From positions 1,860,001-1,924,000 of the forward strand of contig CBDEVW010000003.1 in NCBI GenBank assembly GCA_965243755.1: a stretch of 64,000 nucleotides of DNA, given 5' to 3'. The DNA is from JANSWY01 sp965243755. GTDB taxonomy: Bacteria; Bacteroidota; Bacteroidia; Cytophagales; Cyclobacteriaceae. Of the stretch, positions 16,866-25,753 are shown one piece after another (position 1 is the stretch's first letter; each line of letters starts with the position of its first letter). The translations under genes were made by a program, and so were the position numbers. The notes under the pieces are model-generated. The model had not been told where the DNA came from. It was given only the letters and a program-made list of their open reading frames with translations, and did not search any database.

Positions 16866-17963
16866 TTGAAGGTATTACATTTAAGTTCAGAACAATCCTG
16901 GAGAGGAGGTGAACAACAAATTGCTTACCTGATTGAAGAGCTGAATGCTGCCAGAATTAAAACAGCTGTTGCAGTGAAAAGGGGGTCTGAATTTGAACGC
17001 TATTGCAAGTTGAATAATATTGAATACTTCAGTCTGTCTTACACAAACTCCATTGATGTTAAATCAGCGTTGAAGCTTTACCATATTTGCAGAAAATATC
17101 AACCTGATTTAATTCACATTCATTCATCCAGGTCTCATGGGGTTGCTGCACTTGCCACTGTTTTCAGCCTAAAGACTCCTATGATTCTTAGCAGGAGAGT
17201 TGATTTCCCTCTGAAATCCAACCTCTTCAGCAAATGGAAATATCAACTGACAGGTATTAAAAAAATTATCTGTGTTTCGGAAGCTATCAGAAAAGTTGTG
17301 GAGAATGTGCTCCCTAAGAGTGACAGAATCCTCACTATTTACAGTGGGATTTCAATGGAAAAGTTTGAATCTGTACCTGCAAATAACACTGCCTCTTTAA
17401 AGAAAAAATTCAACCTTCCTGAAAATGCCATTTTAGTAGGAAACACCTCAGCCCTTGCAGATCACAAAGATTATTTCACATTCATTGATACTGCCCGCTG
17501 TTTACTACACAAACTTGATAATCTATTCTTTTTCATCATCGGTGAAGGACCTAAGGAATTGGACATCTGGAAATATATTCAGCATCACAATGTAGCTGAC
17601 CGGGTATTTATGACAGGGTTTAAAGATGATGTTCCCTCTGTACTTAATGAGCTTGATGTTTTCCTAATGACCAGCTTTTCTGAAGGATTGGGAACCAGCG
17701 TATTGGATGCATATGCTTCCAAAACACCTGTTGTAAGTACAGATGCGGGAGGACTAAAGGAAATAGTCATCCATGATGAAACGGGATTAATTGCACCGGT
17801 AGGCTCAAGCGAGAAACTTGCGGAAAACGTTTTGAGATTAGTTGAAAACGAACAACTGAGGAAGAGGCTCATAGACAATGCTCATCAATTTGTTCAGCAA
17901 TTCTCAAAGTCGGTAATGGCTCAAAAAACAATCGAAGTTTATGAAGAAGTACTAAAGGCATGA
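16866..17963 (+). CDS. glycosyltransferase family 4
   Basis: A 365-residue GT-B glycosyltransferase. The N-terminus KVLHLSSEQSWRGGEQQIAY contains the GGEQ loop; the donor-site signature is DVFLMTSFSEGLGTSVLDAYA with the two conserved glutamates. The start is TTG; no ATG lies close by and the upstream frame contains a stop. The stop codon overlaps the next gene as ATGA, indicating translational coupling with the following GT2 enzyme. Confidence 0.87.
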   Translation: MKVLHLSSEQSWRGGEQQIAYLIEELNAARIKTAVAVKRGSEFERYCKLNNIEYFSLSYTNSIDVKSALKLYHICRKYQPDLIHIHSSRSHGVAALATVFSLKTPMILSRRVDFPLKSNLFSKWKYQLTGIKKIICVSEAIRKVVENVLPKSDRILTIYSGISMEKFESVPANNTASLKKKFNLPENAILVGNTSALADHKDYFTFIDTARCLLHKLDNLFFFIIGEGPKELDIWKYIQHHNVADRVFMTGFKDDVPSVLNELDVFLMTSFSEGLGTSVLDAYASKTPVVSTDAGGLKEIVIHDETGLIAPVGSSEKLAENVLRLVENEQLRKRLIDNAHQFVQQFSKSVMAQKTIEVYEEVLKA

Positions 17964-18799
17964 AAGTTTCTGTAATTATATCTTTCTACCAAAAGCTGCA
18001 TGAATTACTGAAGGTTCTTGCTGGTTTTGAGCTTCAATCGTTTGAAGACTTTGAAATCATTATAGCTGATGATGGATCCGATGAAATTGTCATTGAAAAG
18101 ATCAAGCGCTATATCAATAATTCGAAAAGGTGTATAAAACATGTTTGGCATCAGGATGAGGGTTGGAGGAAGAATGTGATACTGAATAAAGCGGTCATAG
18201 CATCGAATAGTGATTACCTTATATTCATTGATGGAGATTGCATTCCTCATGAAGATTTCATCGAAGACCATTTTAAATTTCGCGCATGTGGCGAACTGCT
18301 CGCCGGACGCAGAGTCAGATTGTCTTCCAAAATTTCAGAAAAGATCACTGTAGAATATATAAAGAAAGGATCTATCGGAAGAAGGTTGTTACCCAGACTT
18401 ATCAGTGATGGGTTATTTGGTAAAACTATTCAGGTAGAAAAGGGCATAAGGATAAGTTGGCTTCCCCGAATTAATAAAATCAATGCTAAAAGCGATAAGA
18501 GACAGTTGCTGGGCTGCAATTTTTCCATACATAAGGAAGATCTGCTGGCTATAAATGGTTTTGACGAACGCTACAAAGGGCCAGGTATTGGCGAAGACAT
18601 AGATATTGAATTAAGGTACAGAAACAATGGTGGTAAATTGAAATTTTTAAGATACTGTGCTATCCAATACCATTTATACCATCCAATGATTCCCAGAGAG
18701 ACTCAAAAAAACAACGATGAAATTTATAAGGAAAATAGAAGCAATGGTGTTTTCTGGACGCCATACGGCATAAAAAAAGGTCACAGCATTGCACCGTGA
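17960..18799 (+). CDS. glycosyltransferase family 2
   Basis: A 279-residue GT-A enzyme. The N-terminal nucleotide-binding part is VSVIISFYQKLHELLKVLAG with IIIADDGSDE; the metal-binding DxD motif is FIDGDCIPH. The later GFDERYKGPGIGEDIDIELR segment is the galactosyltransferase-type acceptor motif (ED). It is coupled to the upstream GT4 gene by a 4-bp overlap. Its stop codon lies inside the terminator hairpin of the convergent ahcY gene. Confidence 0.87.
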   Translation: MKVSVIISFYQKLHELLKVLAGFELQSFEDFEIIIADDGSDEIVIEKIKRYINNSKRCIKHVWHQDEGWRKNVILNKAVIASNSDYLIFIDGDCIPHEDFIEDHFKFRACGELLAGRRVRLSSKISEKITVEYIKKGSIGRRLLPRLISDGLFGKTIQVEKGIRISWLPRINKINAKSDKRQLLGCNFSIHKEDLLAINGFDERYKGPGIGEDIDIELRYRNNGGKLKFLRYCAIQYHLYHPMIPRETQKNNDEIYKENRSNGVFWTPYGIKKGHSIAP

Positions 18800-18803
18800 C
18801 CTT
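18772..18803 (-). terminator. ahcY terminator embedded in the end of the GT2 gene
   Basis: Minus strand: AAGGTCAC, an 11-nt loop, GTGACCTT and then a run of seven T. It lies 21 bp past the ahcY stop and overlaps the last codons and stop of the convergent glycosyltransferase. On the plus strand the tail is only TTATATTTC, so function is mainly for ahcY. Confidence 0.8.
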
Positions 18804-18824
18804 ATATTTCTAAGCATTAGTATA

Positions 18825-20132
18825 TTAGTATCTGTAATAATCTGGTTTGTATGGTCCCTCTACTGAAACTCCAATATAACTAGCCTGATCTTCAGTTAAC
18901 TCATCCAACTCTACACCAATTTTAGCAAGGTGCAATTTGGCAACTTTTTCATCCAGGTGTTTTGGAAGCATGTAAACATCATTTTCATATTTATCAGCAT
19001 GCTGCCAAAGCTCCAACTGAGCAAGTGTCTGGTTAGTAAATGAATTAGACATTACGAAAGACGGGTGACCTGTAGCACAACCCAGGTTAACCAAACGACC
19101 TTCGGCCAATACGATGATGTCATTACCATCTACATTGTATAGATCAACCTGCGGCTTAATTTCAACCTTGGTGCTGCCATAATTCGAATTTAACCACGCC
19201 ATATCCAATTCATTATCGAAGTGACCAATGTTACAAACGATGGTTTTGTCCTTCATCAATTTGAAATGTTCACCGCTAATAATGTCCTTGTTTCCTGTGG
19301 CAGTAACCACAATATCAGCCTTTGGAATGGCATTGATCATCTTCTTCACTTCAAATCCGTCCATTGCAGCCTGAAGCGCACATATTGGGTCAATTTCTGT
19401 GACTATTACTCTTACACCAGCTCCTCTCAGTGAAGCAGCTGAGCCTTTACCAACATCACCGTAACCTGCTACAACTGCTACTTTACCAGCAAGCATTACA
19501 TCTGTAGCCCTTCTGATCGCATCTACTAATGATTCTTTACAGCCGTATTTGTTATCAAATTTGGATTTTGTTACTGAGTCATTGACGTTGATAGCAGGCA
19601 TTGGTAGTGTACCATTTTTCACACGCTCGTACAGTCTGTGAACCCCGGTGGTAGTCTCTTCAGACAGCCCTTTGATGTCCTTTACGAGCTCAGGATACTG
19701 ATCCAGTACCATGTTTGTCAAATCTCCTCCATCATCAAGAATCATGTTTAGTGGCTTTCCTTCAGGGAACGCATGTAACGTTTGTTCAATGCACCAATCA
19801 AACTCTTCATTGGTCATCCCCTTCCATGCAAACACTGGAATTCCAGCTTTGGCAATTGCAGCAGCTGCATGATCCTGAGTTGAAAAAATATTACATGAAG
19901 ACCAGGATACTTCTGCACCAAGCTCAACCAAAGTTTCAATAAGTACTGCTGTTTGTATGGTCATGTGAAGACATCCGGCAATTCGTGCACCTTTCAACGG
20001 TTTAGATTTGCCATATTCCTCTCTGAGTGCCATCAAACCTGGCATTTCAGCTTCGGCTAACTCAATTTCTTTTCGGCCCCAATCAGCAAGTGAAATATCC
20101 TTCACTTTATAGTTTAATTGTTCTTCAATCAT
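18825..20132 (-). CDS. ahcY: adenosylhomocysteinase
   Basis: NAD-dependent S-adenosylhomocysteine hydrolase; it regenerates homocysteine and removes the inhibitor SAH left by methyltransferases. The 435-residue protein has the substrate region around HMTIQTAVLIETL, the NAD-binding loop VAGYGDVGKGSAASLRGAG, SNSFTNQTLAQLELW, and the conserved C-terminus KPDYYRY. It is monocistronic, with a -7 element at 20159-20166 and a strong terminator. Confidence 0.97.
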   Translation of the reverse strand: MIEEQLNYKVKDISLADWGRKEIELAEAEMPGLMALREEYGKSKPLKGARIAGCLHMTIQTAVLIETLVELGAEVSWSSCNIFSTQDHAAAAIAKAGIPVFAWKGMTNEEFDWCIEQTLHAFPEGKPLNMILDDGGDLTNMVLDQYPELVKDIKGLSEETTTGVHRLYERVKNGTLPMPAINVNDSVTKSKFDNKYGCKESLVDAIRRATDVMLAGKVAVVAGYGDVGKGSAASLRGAGVRVIVTEIDPICALQAAMDGFEVKKMINAIPKADIVVTATGNKDIISGEHFKLMKDKTIVCNIGHFDNELDMAWLNSNYGSTKVEIKPQVDLYNVDGNDIIVLAEGRLVNLGCATGHPSFVMSNSFTNQTLAQLELWQHADKYENDVYMLPKHLDEKVAKLHLAKIGVELDELTEDQASYIGVSVEGPYKPDYYRY

Positions 20133-20158
20133 GTTGTCGATTTCTAAATTTTGGTTTG

Positions 20159-20166
20159 CAAAAGTA
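20159..20166 (-). promoter_or_regulatory. -7 promoter element of ahcY
   Basis: TACTTTTG on the minus strand, an exact TAnnTTTG match, ends 26 bp before the ahcY ATG. No good -33 TTTG is visible at the expected spacing. Confidence 0.5.
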
Positions 20167-20198
20167 ATTTATATCATAGTGAAAGCCTAGATGATGCT

Positions 20199-20951
20199 TT
20201 ACTTTATGAATTTGACTTCTTTAATATCATAAACTCTTTGTCCGCTGGAGGTATCAATAACAAGCCTTCCTAATTGATCCACTCCCAGGATAGTCCCTTC
20301 AAACTCACCCTCAATATCCTCGAATACTCTTTGCTCATGATACCAGTATAACTTTTGTAGGTAGCTGTTTTTAATTTCGGATCTGTTTTGTTTTAGTTTT
20401 AAATACCACTTTTCAATGAGCATTAACAAAGATTCTATCTGCTCATCCAGTACAAAGTCGAGATTTGATTCCAACGCCAATGAGGTGGCCACCGGGGAAG
20501 CAAATCCCTTTTGATTTACATTAATACCAATACCAATAACAGCATATTCGATGGAATTGTTTTTCAGGCTATTCTCGATAAGGATTCCTGCAATTTTCTT
20601 GTCTCCGACGTAAATATCATTGGGCCATTTTATCTTCACATTTGGAACAACCTGACTGATCAAATCGTACACCGCGAGGGATGCCACAAGGGTTAACCCA
20701 AATTGTTGGGATATCTGAAGAAACCCTGGTTGCAGAATTAAAGAGCACGTAATGTTTTTGCCCGGTTCGGATATCCAGATATTACCACGCTGGCCCCTCC
20801 CTTTGGTTTGGTTTTGGGTAATGATAATGGTTCCTTCTCCAATGTCAGGTTTATCCAGAAGACTAAGGGCCAAATCATTTGTTGAATGACATTCTGGCAG
20901 AAAAATGACGTTTTTCCCCAGAAATAAGGGTTTGGCAAAGAATTTATGCAA
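20199..20951 (-). CDS. birA: biotin--[acetyl-CoA-carboxylase] ligase
   Basis: Activates biotin as biotinyl-AMP and transfers it to the carrier lysine. The 250-residue protein has the catalytic core only: STNDLALSLL, the GRGQRGNIW adenylate-binding loop, KWPNDIYVGDKKIAGILIEN with the catalytic lysines, and a C-terminal SH3-like region. The N-terminal DNA-binding domain of the E. coli repressor form is absent, so it should not act as a biotin-operon repressor. It diverges from rsfS across 39 bp. Confidence 0.93.
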   Translation of the reverse strand: MHKFFAKPLFLGKNVIFLPECHSTNDLALSLLDKPDIGEGTIIITQNQTKGRGQRGNIWISEPGKNITCSLILQPGFLQISQQFGLTLVASLAVYDLISQVVPNVKIKWPNDIYVGDKKIAGILIENSLKNNSIEYAVIGIGINVNQKGFASPVATSLALESNLDFVLDEQIESLLMLIEKWYLKLKQNRSEIKNSYLQKLYWYHEQRVFEDIEGEFEGTILGVDQLGRLVIDTSSGQRVYDIKEVKFIK

Positions 20952-20961
20952 TTATTTTATG

Positions 20962-20969
20962 TAGTTTTG
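20962..20969 (+). promoter_or_regulatory. -7 promoter element of rsfS
   Basis: TAGTTTTG, an exact TAnnTTTG match, 21 bp upstream of the rsfS ATG in the short birA-rsfS divergent gap. The -33 region is AT-rich with no clear TTTG. Confidence 0.45.
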
Positions 20970-20990
20970 TTCGGTAAAAATATAATTTGA

Positions 20991-21362
20991 ATGCAGGAAA
21001 ACAAAGGGGCTTTGAGTTCACAGGATTTAAGTGAATTAGTGGTGAAAGGAATGGCAGAAAAAAAAGCTTCTGAGATTGTGGTGATGGATCTTCGGGATGT
21101 GCAAAATGCAGTTGCTGATTACTTTATTTTATGTTCTGGTAACTCCGACACTCAGATTGATGCTATTTCGGATTCTGTAGAAGAAGAGGTCCACAAGATC
21201 ACCCAACAAAATCCATGGAAAAGGGAAGGTCGTCAAAATAAAGAATGGGTACTAATCGACTATGTAGATGTAGTTGCTCATATCTTCAGGAAGGACAAAC
21301 GGGAGTTTTACGCTTTGGAAGAATTGTGGGGAGATGCTAAAATAAGCGAAGTAGAGGGCTGA
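20991..21362 (+). CDS. rsfS: ribosome silencing factor RsfS
   Basis: Binds L14 on the large subunit and blocks subunit joining during starvation. The 123-residue protein has the family core IVVMDLRDVQNAVADYFILCSG at its start half, then the NPWKREGRQNKEWVLIDYVDV region and the conserved VVAHIFRKDKREFYALEELWGD tail. It lies 61 bp upstream of ftsH, a pairing common in Bacteroidota. Confidence 0.95.
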   Translation: MQENKGALSSQDLSELVVKGMAEKKASEIVVMDLRDVQNAVADYFILCSGNSDTQIDAISDSVEEEVHKITQQNPWKREGRQNKEWVLIDYVDVVAHIFRKDKREFYALEELWGDAKISEVEG

Positions 21363-21423
21363 GGGTGAACATTAGCTTTCTGCAATTGTTAATTAAGAAA
21401 GATTTTAAAATTTATAGAGATTA

Positions 21424-23484
21424 ATGGCAGATAAACCAAAAAGACCGCCAGGAAGGCCTCAAAGACCAAACTATCAGATTTATGTGATTTTTGGACTTTT
21501 GGCAATTGTATTGGGAATTACCTATTTCAGCAATAATAATTCCGCAATTGAAATCAGTATGCGTCAATTTGAAGACATGATGCTAAGCAATGATGTCAAA
21601 GAAGTAGTACTGATCAAGAACCTTGAACGAGTAGAAGTAACACTGAAAAAGGAAGCGCTTTCCAACAGTAAGTATAAGCTGGAGTTGCAGGAAAGAAGTC
21701 CGTTTGCTCCAAATGACGGACCTCACTACTTCTTTGAAGTGCTTTCAGGAGAACAGTTTGCCGAAAGATTCAAAGAGATCCAGTTAAAATCGAAGCTTCC
21801 GGATAGCCAGAGAATAGAATACAAAGTAGATGAAAGAACAGATCCTACGAGCATGATCTTTAACTGGGGACTTTTGTTCCTGGTAATTTTTGGATTCTGG
21901 TTCCTGATGCGACGAATGACCGGACAGGGTGGACCTGGTGGCCAGATATTCAATATTGGCAAATCAAGAGCAGCCCTTTTCGATGCAGAAAATAAAGTAA
22001 AGATCACCTTTGGCAATGTAGCCGGGCTCGACGAAGCAAAAGAAGAGGTGAAGGAAATAGTAGATTTCCTGAAAAATCCTAGCAAATTCACCAAACTTGG
22101 AGGGAAAATTCCGAAGGGTGCCTTGCTTGTAGGACCTCCAGGTACCGGTAAGACGTTATTGGCAAAGGCCGTTGCAGGAGAAGCTGCTGTACCGTTCTTT
22201 ACATTGTCAGGATCAGATTTTGTTGAAATGTTTGTGGGTGTGGGTGCCGCCAGGGTCCGTGACCTTTTTAAGCAAGCCAAAGAAAAAGCTCCGTGCATTG
22301 TCTTCATTGATGAAATTGACGCCATTGGTCGGTCAAGAGGACGTGGACAAATGCCTGGATCAAATGATGAAAGGGAAAATACGCTGAACTCGTTGTTAGT
22401 CGAAATGGATGGTTTTGCCACTGATAGTGGGGTGATCATACTGGCTGCTACCAACAGGCCAGATGTGCTTGATTCGGCGTTGTTAAGACCAGGCCGATTT
22501 GACAGACAAATCAGCATCGATAAACCCGATATCGTTGGTAGAGAAGCCATTTTCAAAGTTCACCTGAAACCATTGAAATTGAGCAATGATGTGGATCCGA
22601 AAAAACTGGCTGCTCAGACACCAGGATTTGCTGGTGCCGAAATTGCGAATGTTTGTAATGAAGCTGCATTGATAGCTGCCAGACGAGACAAGAAGGCTGT
22701 TGACATGCAAGACTTCCAGGATGCGATTGATAGGGTCATTGGAGGACTGGAGAAGAAAAACAAAATAATCTCTCCGGAAGAGAAGAAAATTGTGGCATTC
22801 CATGAAGCTGGCCATGCTGTTGCTGGTTGGTACCTTGAGCATGCCGACCCATTGGTGAAGGTAAGTATTGTTCCAAGAGGTGTTGCTGCATTAGGATATG
22901 CGCAATATCTGCCTAAGGAGCAGTTCCTGTACCAGACAGACCAACTGATTGACGAAATGTGTATGGCACTCGGAGGTCGGGCTGCAGAAGAATTGGTTTT
23001 TGGTAAAATCTCAACCGGTGCGCTTAGCGACCTGGAAAGGGTAACAAAAATGGCCTACAGCATTGTCACGGTATATGGTATGAACGATGAAATTGGCAAC
23101 ATCTCCTTTTATGATTCCAAGCAATCTGAATACAATTTTAATAAACCTTATTCTGAAGCTACGGCGGAGAAAATTGATCAGGAGGTGAAGAAAATTGTTC
23201 AGGAGGCTTATGAAAGGACCAAAGAGCTACTTAAAAGCAAACGAAAAGAACTTGACATTCTGGCCAATGAGCTTTTAGAAAAGGAAATCATCTTCCAAAG
23301 TGATTTGGAAAAACTTATTGGCAAAAGGCCATTTGCCAAGGAGACTACCTATCAGGCCTTCACCAACTCGGAGAATGGATCTGACAAAAAAGATCTGGAA
23401 AAGATCAAGGAAGAAGTGAAAAATGAGGTAGAAAATGAGGATCCCGAAAAAACAAAGCCAGAGGAAGAAGTAGATCAAAAATAA
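21424..23484 (+). CDS. ftsH: ATP-dependent zinc metalloprotease FtsH
   Basis: Membrane-bound AAA+ protease that degrades membrane and regulatory proteins. It has two N-terminal membrane helices (about residues 19-35 and 142-161) around a periplasmic domain, Walker A GPPGTGKT at 237-244, Walker B VFIDEID, the second region of homology ATNRPDVLDSALLRPGRFD, and the zinc site HEAGH at 460-464. The 686-residue length includes a highly charged Lys/Glu tail after about residue 640. A plus-strand terminator follows. Confidence 0.97.
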   Translation: MADKPKRPPGRPQRPNYQIYVIFGLLAIVLGITYFSNNNSAIEISMRQFEDMMLSNDVKEVVLIKNLERVEVTLKKEALSNSKYKLELQERSPFAPNDGPHYFFEVLSGEQFAERFKEIQLKSKLPDSQRIEYKVDERTDPTSMIFNWGLLFLVIFGFWFLMRRMTGQGGPGGQIFNIGKSRAALFDAENKVKITFGNVAGLDEAKEEVKEIVDFLKNPSKFTKLGGKIPKGALLVGPPGTGKTLLAKAVAGEAAVPFFTLSGSDFVEMFVGVGAARVRDLFKQAKEKAPCIVFIDEIDAIGRSRGRGQMPGSNDERENTLNSLLVEMDGFATDSGVIILAATNRPDVLDSALLRPGRFDRQISIDKPDIVGREAIFKVHLKPLKLSNDVDPKKLAAQTPGFAGAEIANVCNEAALIAARRDKKAVDMQDFQDAIDRVIGGLEKKNKIISPEEKKIVAFHEAGHAVAGWYLEHADPLVKVSIVPRGVAALGYAQYLPKEQFLYQTDQLIDEMCMALGGRAAEELVFGKISTGALSDLERVTKMAYSIVTVYGMNDEIGNISFYDSKQSEYNFNKPYSEATAEKIDQEVKKIVQEAYERTKELLKSKRKELDILANELLEKEIIFQSDLEKLIGKRPFAKETTYQAFTNSENGSDKKDLEKIKEEVKNEVENEDPEKTKPEEEVDQK

Positions 23485-23505
23485 AAGTTTAAAATACACC
23501 TTGGG

Positions 23506-23549
23506 AAAGGGTTTCTGAATAATCATTAAATTCGGAAACCCTTTTTATT
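23506..23549 (+). terminator. intrinsic terminator after ftsH
   Basis: AAAGGGTTTC (23506-23515) pairs with GAAACCCTTT (23535-23544), 10 bp, followed by a T-rich tail. It lies between the ftsH stop and the lpxH start, so lpxH probably needs its own promoter or read-through. Confidence 0.75.
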
Positions 23550-23561
23550 TGGACCATAGAC

Positions 23562-24332
23562 ATGAATCAGACTTTCATAAACCTGGAAGAAGGTAAAAAG
23601 ATCTATTTCGCGAGTGATTTTCATCTGGGTACCCCTGATCAACAATCAAGCAGAAAACGTGAAGAAAAAATAGTTCGGTGGCTGAATTCGATACAAGATG
23701 ATGCTGCCGGGATTTTATTGGTAGGTGACCTGTTTGATTTCTGGTTTGAATACAAACATACCATCCCAAAAGGTTACAGAAGGTTTTTAGCTAAAATCTC
23801 ACAATTGAGAGACCTGGGAATACCCATAATTTTCTTTACCGGTAACCATGATTTGTGGATGTTTGATTATTTCCCTTCTGAATACGGCATACCTGTTTAT
23901 AAAAACCCGGAGAAATTCCAGATTGGGGATAAGGTATTTTTTATAGGACACGGTGATGGATTAGGGCCCGGTGACCGCTTCTATAAATTTGTGAAGGTTT
24001 TCTTTACTAACAGTTTTTGTCAATGGTGTTTTAAATGGCTTCATCCCAACATCGGAATGGCCATGGCCAATTACTGGTCGAGAAGTAGCAGGCATTCCAA
24101 TGATATGAAAGAGGATGAGTTCAAGGGCGAAAATGAATCTTTATTTATCTATTGTAGGGAAATAGAGGCCAATACCCATCACGATTTCTATGTATTTGGC
24201 CATCGACATTTGCCGTTAGAAATGGATATTAATCAAAGCAGCAAATATATAAACTTAGGCGAATGGGTATTAAAGCCCACATTTGCTGAGTTTGATGGAA
24301 AACGACTGATACTGAAAAAATTTGAGGGTTAG
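23562..24332 (+). CDS. lpxH: UDP-2,3-diacylglucosamine diphosphatase (LpxH-like)
   Basis: Calcineurin-fold metallophosphoesterase; the family hydrolyses UDP-2,3-diacylglucosamine to lipid X in lipid A synthesis. Metal-binding motifs in order: FASDFHLG (D-x-H), LLVGDLFDFW (GD), FTGNHDLWM (GNHD), FIGHGDGLGPGD, and FGHRHLP near the C-terminus. The 256-residue length fits. It is convergent with the tolC-like gene, and a long hairpin spans the junction. Confidence 0.85.
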   Translation: MNQTFINLEEGKKIYFASDFHLGTPDQQSSRKREEKIVRWLNSIQDDAAGILLVGDLFDFWFEYKHTIPKGYRRFLAKISQLRDLGIPIIFFTGNHDLWMFDYFPSEYGIPVYKNPEKFQIGDKVFFIGHGDGLGPGDRFYKFVKVFFTNSFCQWCFKWLHPNIGMAMANYWSRSSRHSNDMKEDEFKGENESLFIYCREIEANTHHDFYVFGHRHLPLEMDINQSSKYINLGEWVLKPTFAEFDGKRLILKKFEG

Positions 24333-24354
24333 GTGATTAACCTTCACCCTCAAA
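24315..24354 (-). terminator. terminator of the efflux outer membrane gene
   Basis: On the minus strand TTTGAGGGT and ACCCTCAAA form a 9-bp stem, with a nested GGT/ACC pairing in the loop, followed by TTTTTT. It includes the last codons of the tolC-like gene and of lpxH, which converge here. Confidence 0.65.
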
Positions 24355-25686
24355 CAATTCAATAATTTTCTTCCTGAAAATGATCGAGTATTTGGCATTT
24401 ACCAACTCAATTTCCGCTCTGTTTTTGTTATTTAAACTTTCCAGATAGGTAAAGAAATCAGTATTTCCGGTTTCGTATCGTTTTTCAATGAATTCAAATG
24501 ACTGCTCCAGGGATTCCAGGTTTTCCTTTGCTGCCCTATAAGTTTCCTGAGCAGAGATAAGGTCCAGATAGACCGTTTGAATGGTGTTGGTCACGTTTTG
24601 TTCCGTTTGCTGCAGATCAAGCTCTGCATTATGCATATTTAGTTTTGCAACCTGAATTCTATTGGAGGTTTGAAACCTTGTGAAAATTGGAATGTTGAGA
24701 TTTAGGTTTGCATATTCATAGGAATTCCAATTAAGCTGGTCTCTGAGCCTGGCGTTGGATTCTACCTCTCCGGTTTCAGGATCCCTGGCTCCATTGGAGG
24801 AGTATCTCGATCCAAACTGTCCAAACAAAGTCACCACTGGTAATCTTTGCGCTTTCGCTCCCTTCAACGCGTATCTTGAGGCATAGTAGTTGGCATCCGC
24901 TTGTTTGAGAGAAGGAGAAAATTCGATGCTTTTCTTCAGGACCTCACTGTATGGTTCTACTTCAAGAGTTAATTGAGCGTCATCATATTGTTCGTTTACC
25001 AGGCTATACTCCTCACCAACATCCAAACGTAATAGTTGCACCAAGGTGAGCATGTCTCTTTTAAGTGTATTTTTAAGGCGCACGTTGTTAAGTTTTTCGT
25101 TGGCTAATTGAGATCGAAAATTATAAACAGACTCAAGATTACCAACACCAACTGACTCCCTTTTAACCTCTCTGTCCAATTGCGCCTGTAGAAGCTCAAC
25201 CCTATTATCTGATATTTTGATATTTTCTTTATCCAATATCACGTTCAGGTAAGCGCTGAACACATTGTTTTTAACATTTACTTTGGCAGCCTCAATGCCT
25301 TGTGTAGCGGCTTCCAATTCATTACTTCTCTGGTTAAGATTGTGATGATTTGCAAAACCGTTAAATACTACCATTTGTGACCTGATAAAGGGATCAGAAG
25401 TATTTGTCGTTGTAGAAACCTGTCGTCCAACAAATTGATCAAAAAAGGTTCCTTTGGTAAAGTCGTAGTTAACACCGGCAGATAAATTAGGTAGATAATT
25501 CATCATTGCCTGCAACTTATTGGACCTGGCGATTAGGGCATTGTTTTGAGACCTTTGGATGTCAATGTTGTTTTTTAAAGCAATATTGAGACATTCTTCC
25601 AGAGTTAATGCTTTTTGAGAATTTCCACTATACGGAAGAAATCCTAATAAAAATATAGACAAAGCAATTACAAGCAGCTTTTTCAT
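24337..25686 (-). CDS. TolC-family outer membrane efflux protein
   Basis: A 449-residue outer membrane channel protein. It has an N-terminal signal peptide (KKLLVIALSIFLLGFLPYSG) and two internally related halves of long coiled-coil helices (for example LNQRSNELEAATQGIEAAK and TEQNVTNTIQTVYLDLISAQ), the TolC pattern. It is the outer component of the efflux set with the adaptor and ATPase upstream. A terminator-like hairpin lies between the ATPase stop and this start, so its expression may be reduced or separately driven. Confidence 0.9.
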   Translation of the reverse strand: MKKLLVIALSIFLLGFLPYSGNSQKALTLEECLNIALKNNIDIQRSQNNALIARSNKLQAMMNYLPNLSAGVNYDFTKGTFFDQFVGRQVSTTTNTSDPFIRSQMVVFNGFANHHNLNQRSNELEAATQGIEAAKVNVKNNVFSAYLNVILDKENIKISDNRVELLQAQLDREVKRESVGVGNLESVYNFRSQLANEKLNNVRLKNTLKRDMLTLVQLLRLDVGEEYSLVNEQYDDAQLTLEVEPYSEVLKKSIEFSPSLKQADANYYASRYALKGAKAQRLPVVTLFGQFGSRYSSNGARDPETGEVESNARLRDQLNWNSYEYANLNLNIPIFTRFQTSNRIQVAKLNMHNAELDLQQTEQNVTNTIQTVYLDLISAQETYRAAKENLESLEQSFEFIEKRYETGNTDFFTYLESLNNKNRAEIELVNAKYSIIFRKKIIELFEGEG

Positions 25687-25719
25687 AAAGCAGGGTATTT
25701 ATTAATTCAATAATTTGAA

Positions 25720-25746
25720 AAGCCGCCCGATTAACCGGGCAGCCAA
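25720..25746 (-). terminator. hairpin between ABC ATPase and tolC-like gene
   Basis: Minus strand: GGCTGCCCG, a 6-nt loop, CGGGCGGC and TTTTC. The GC-rich stem (with one G-U pair) and a T-tract begin only 8 bp after the ATPase stop. It looks like an intrinsic terminator or attenuator inside the efflux operon. Confidence 0.6.
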
Positions 25747-25753
25747 TAAAGAT

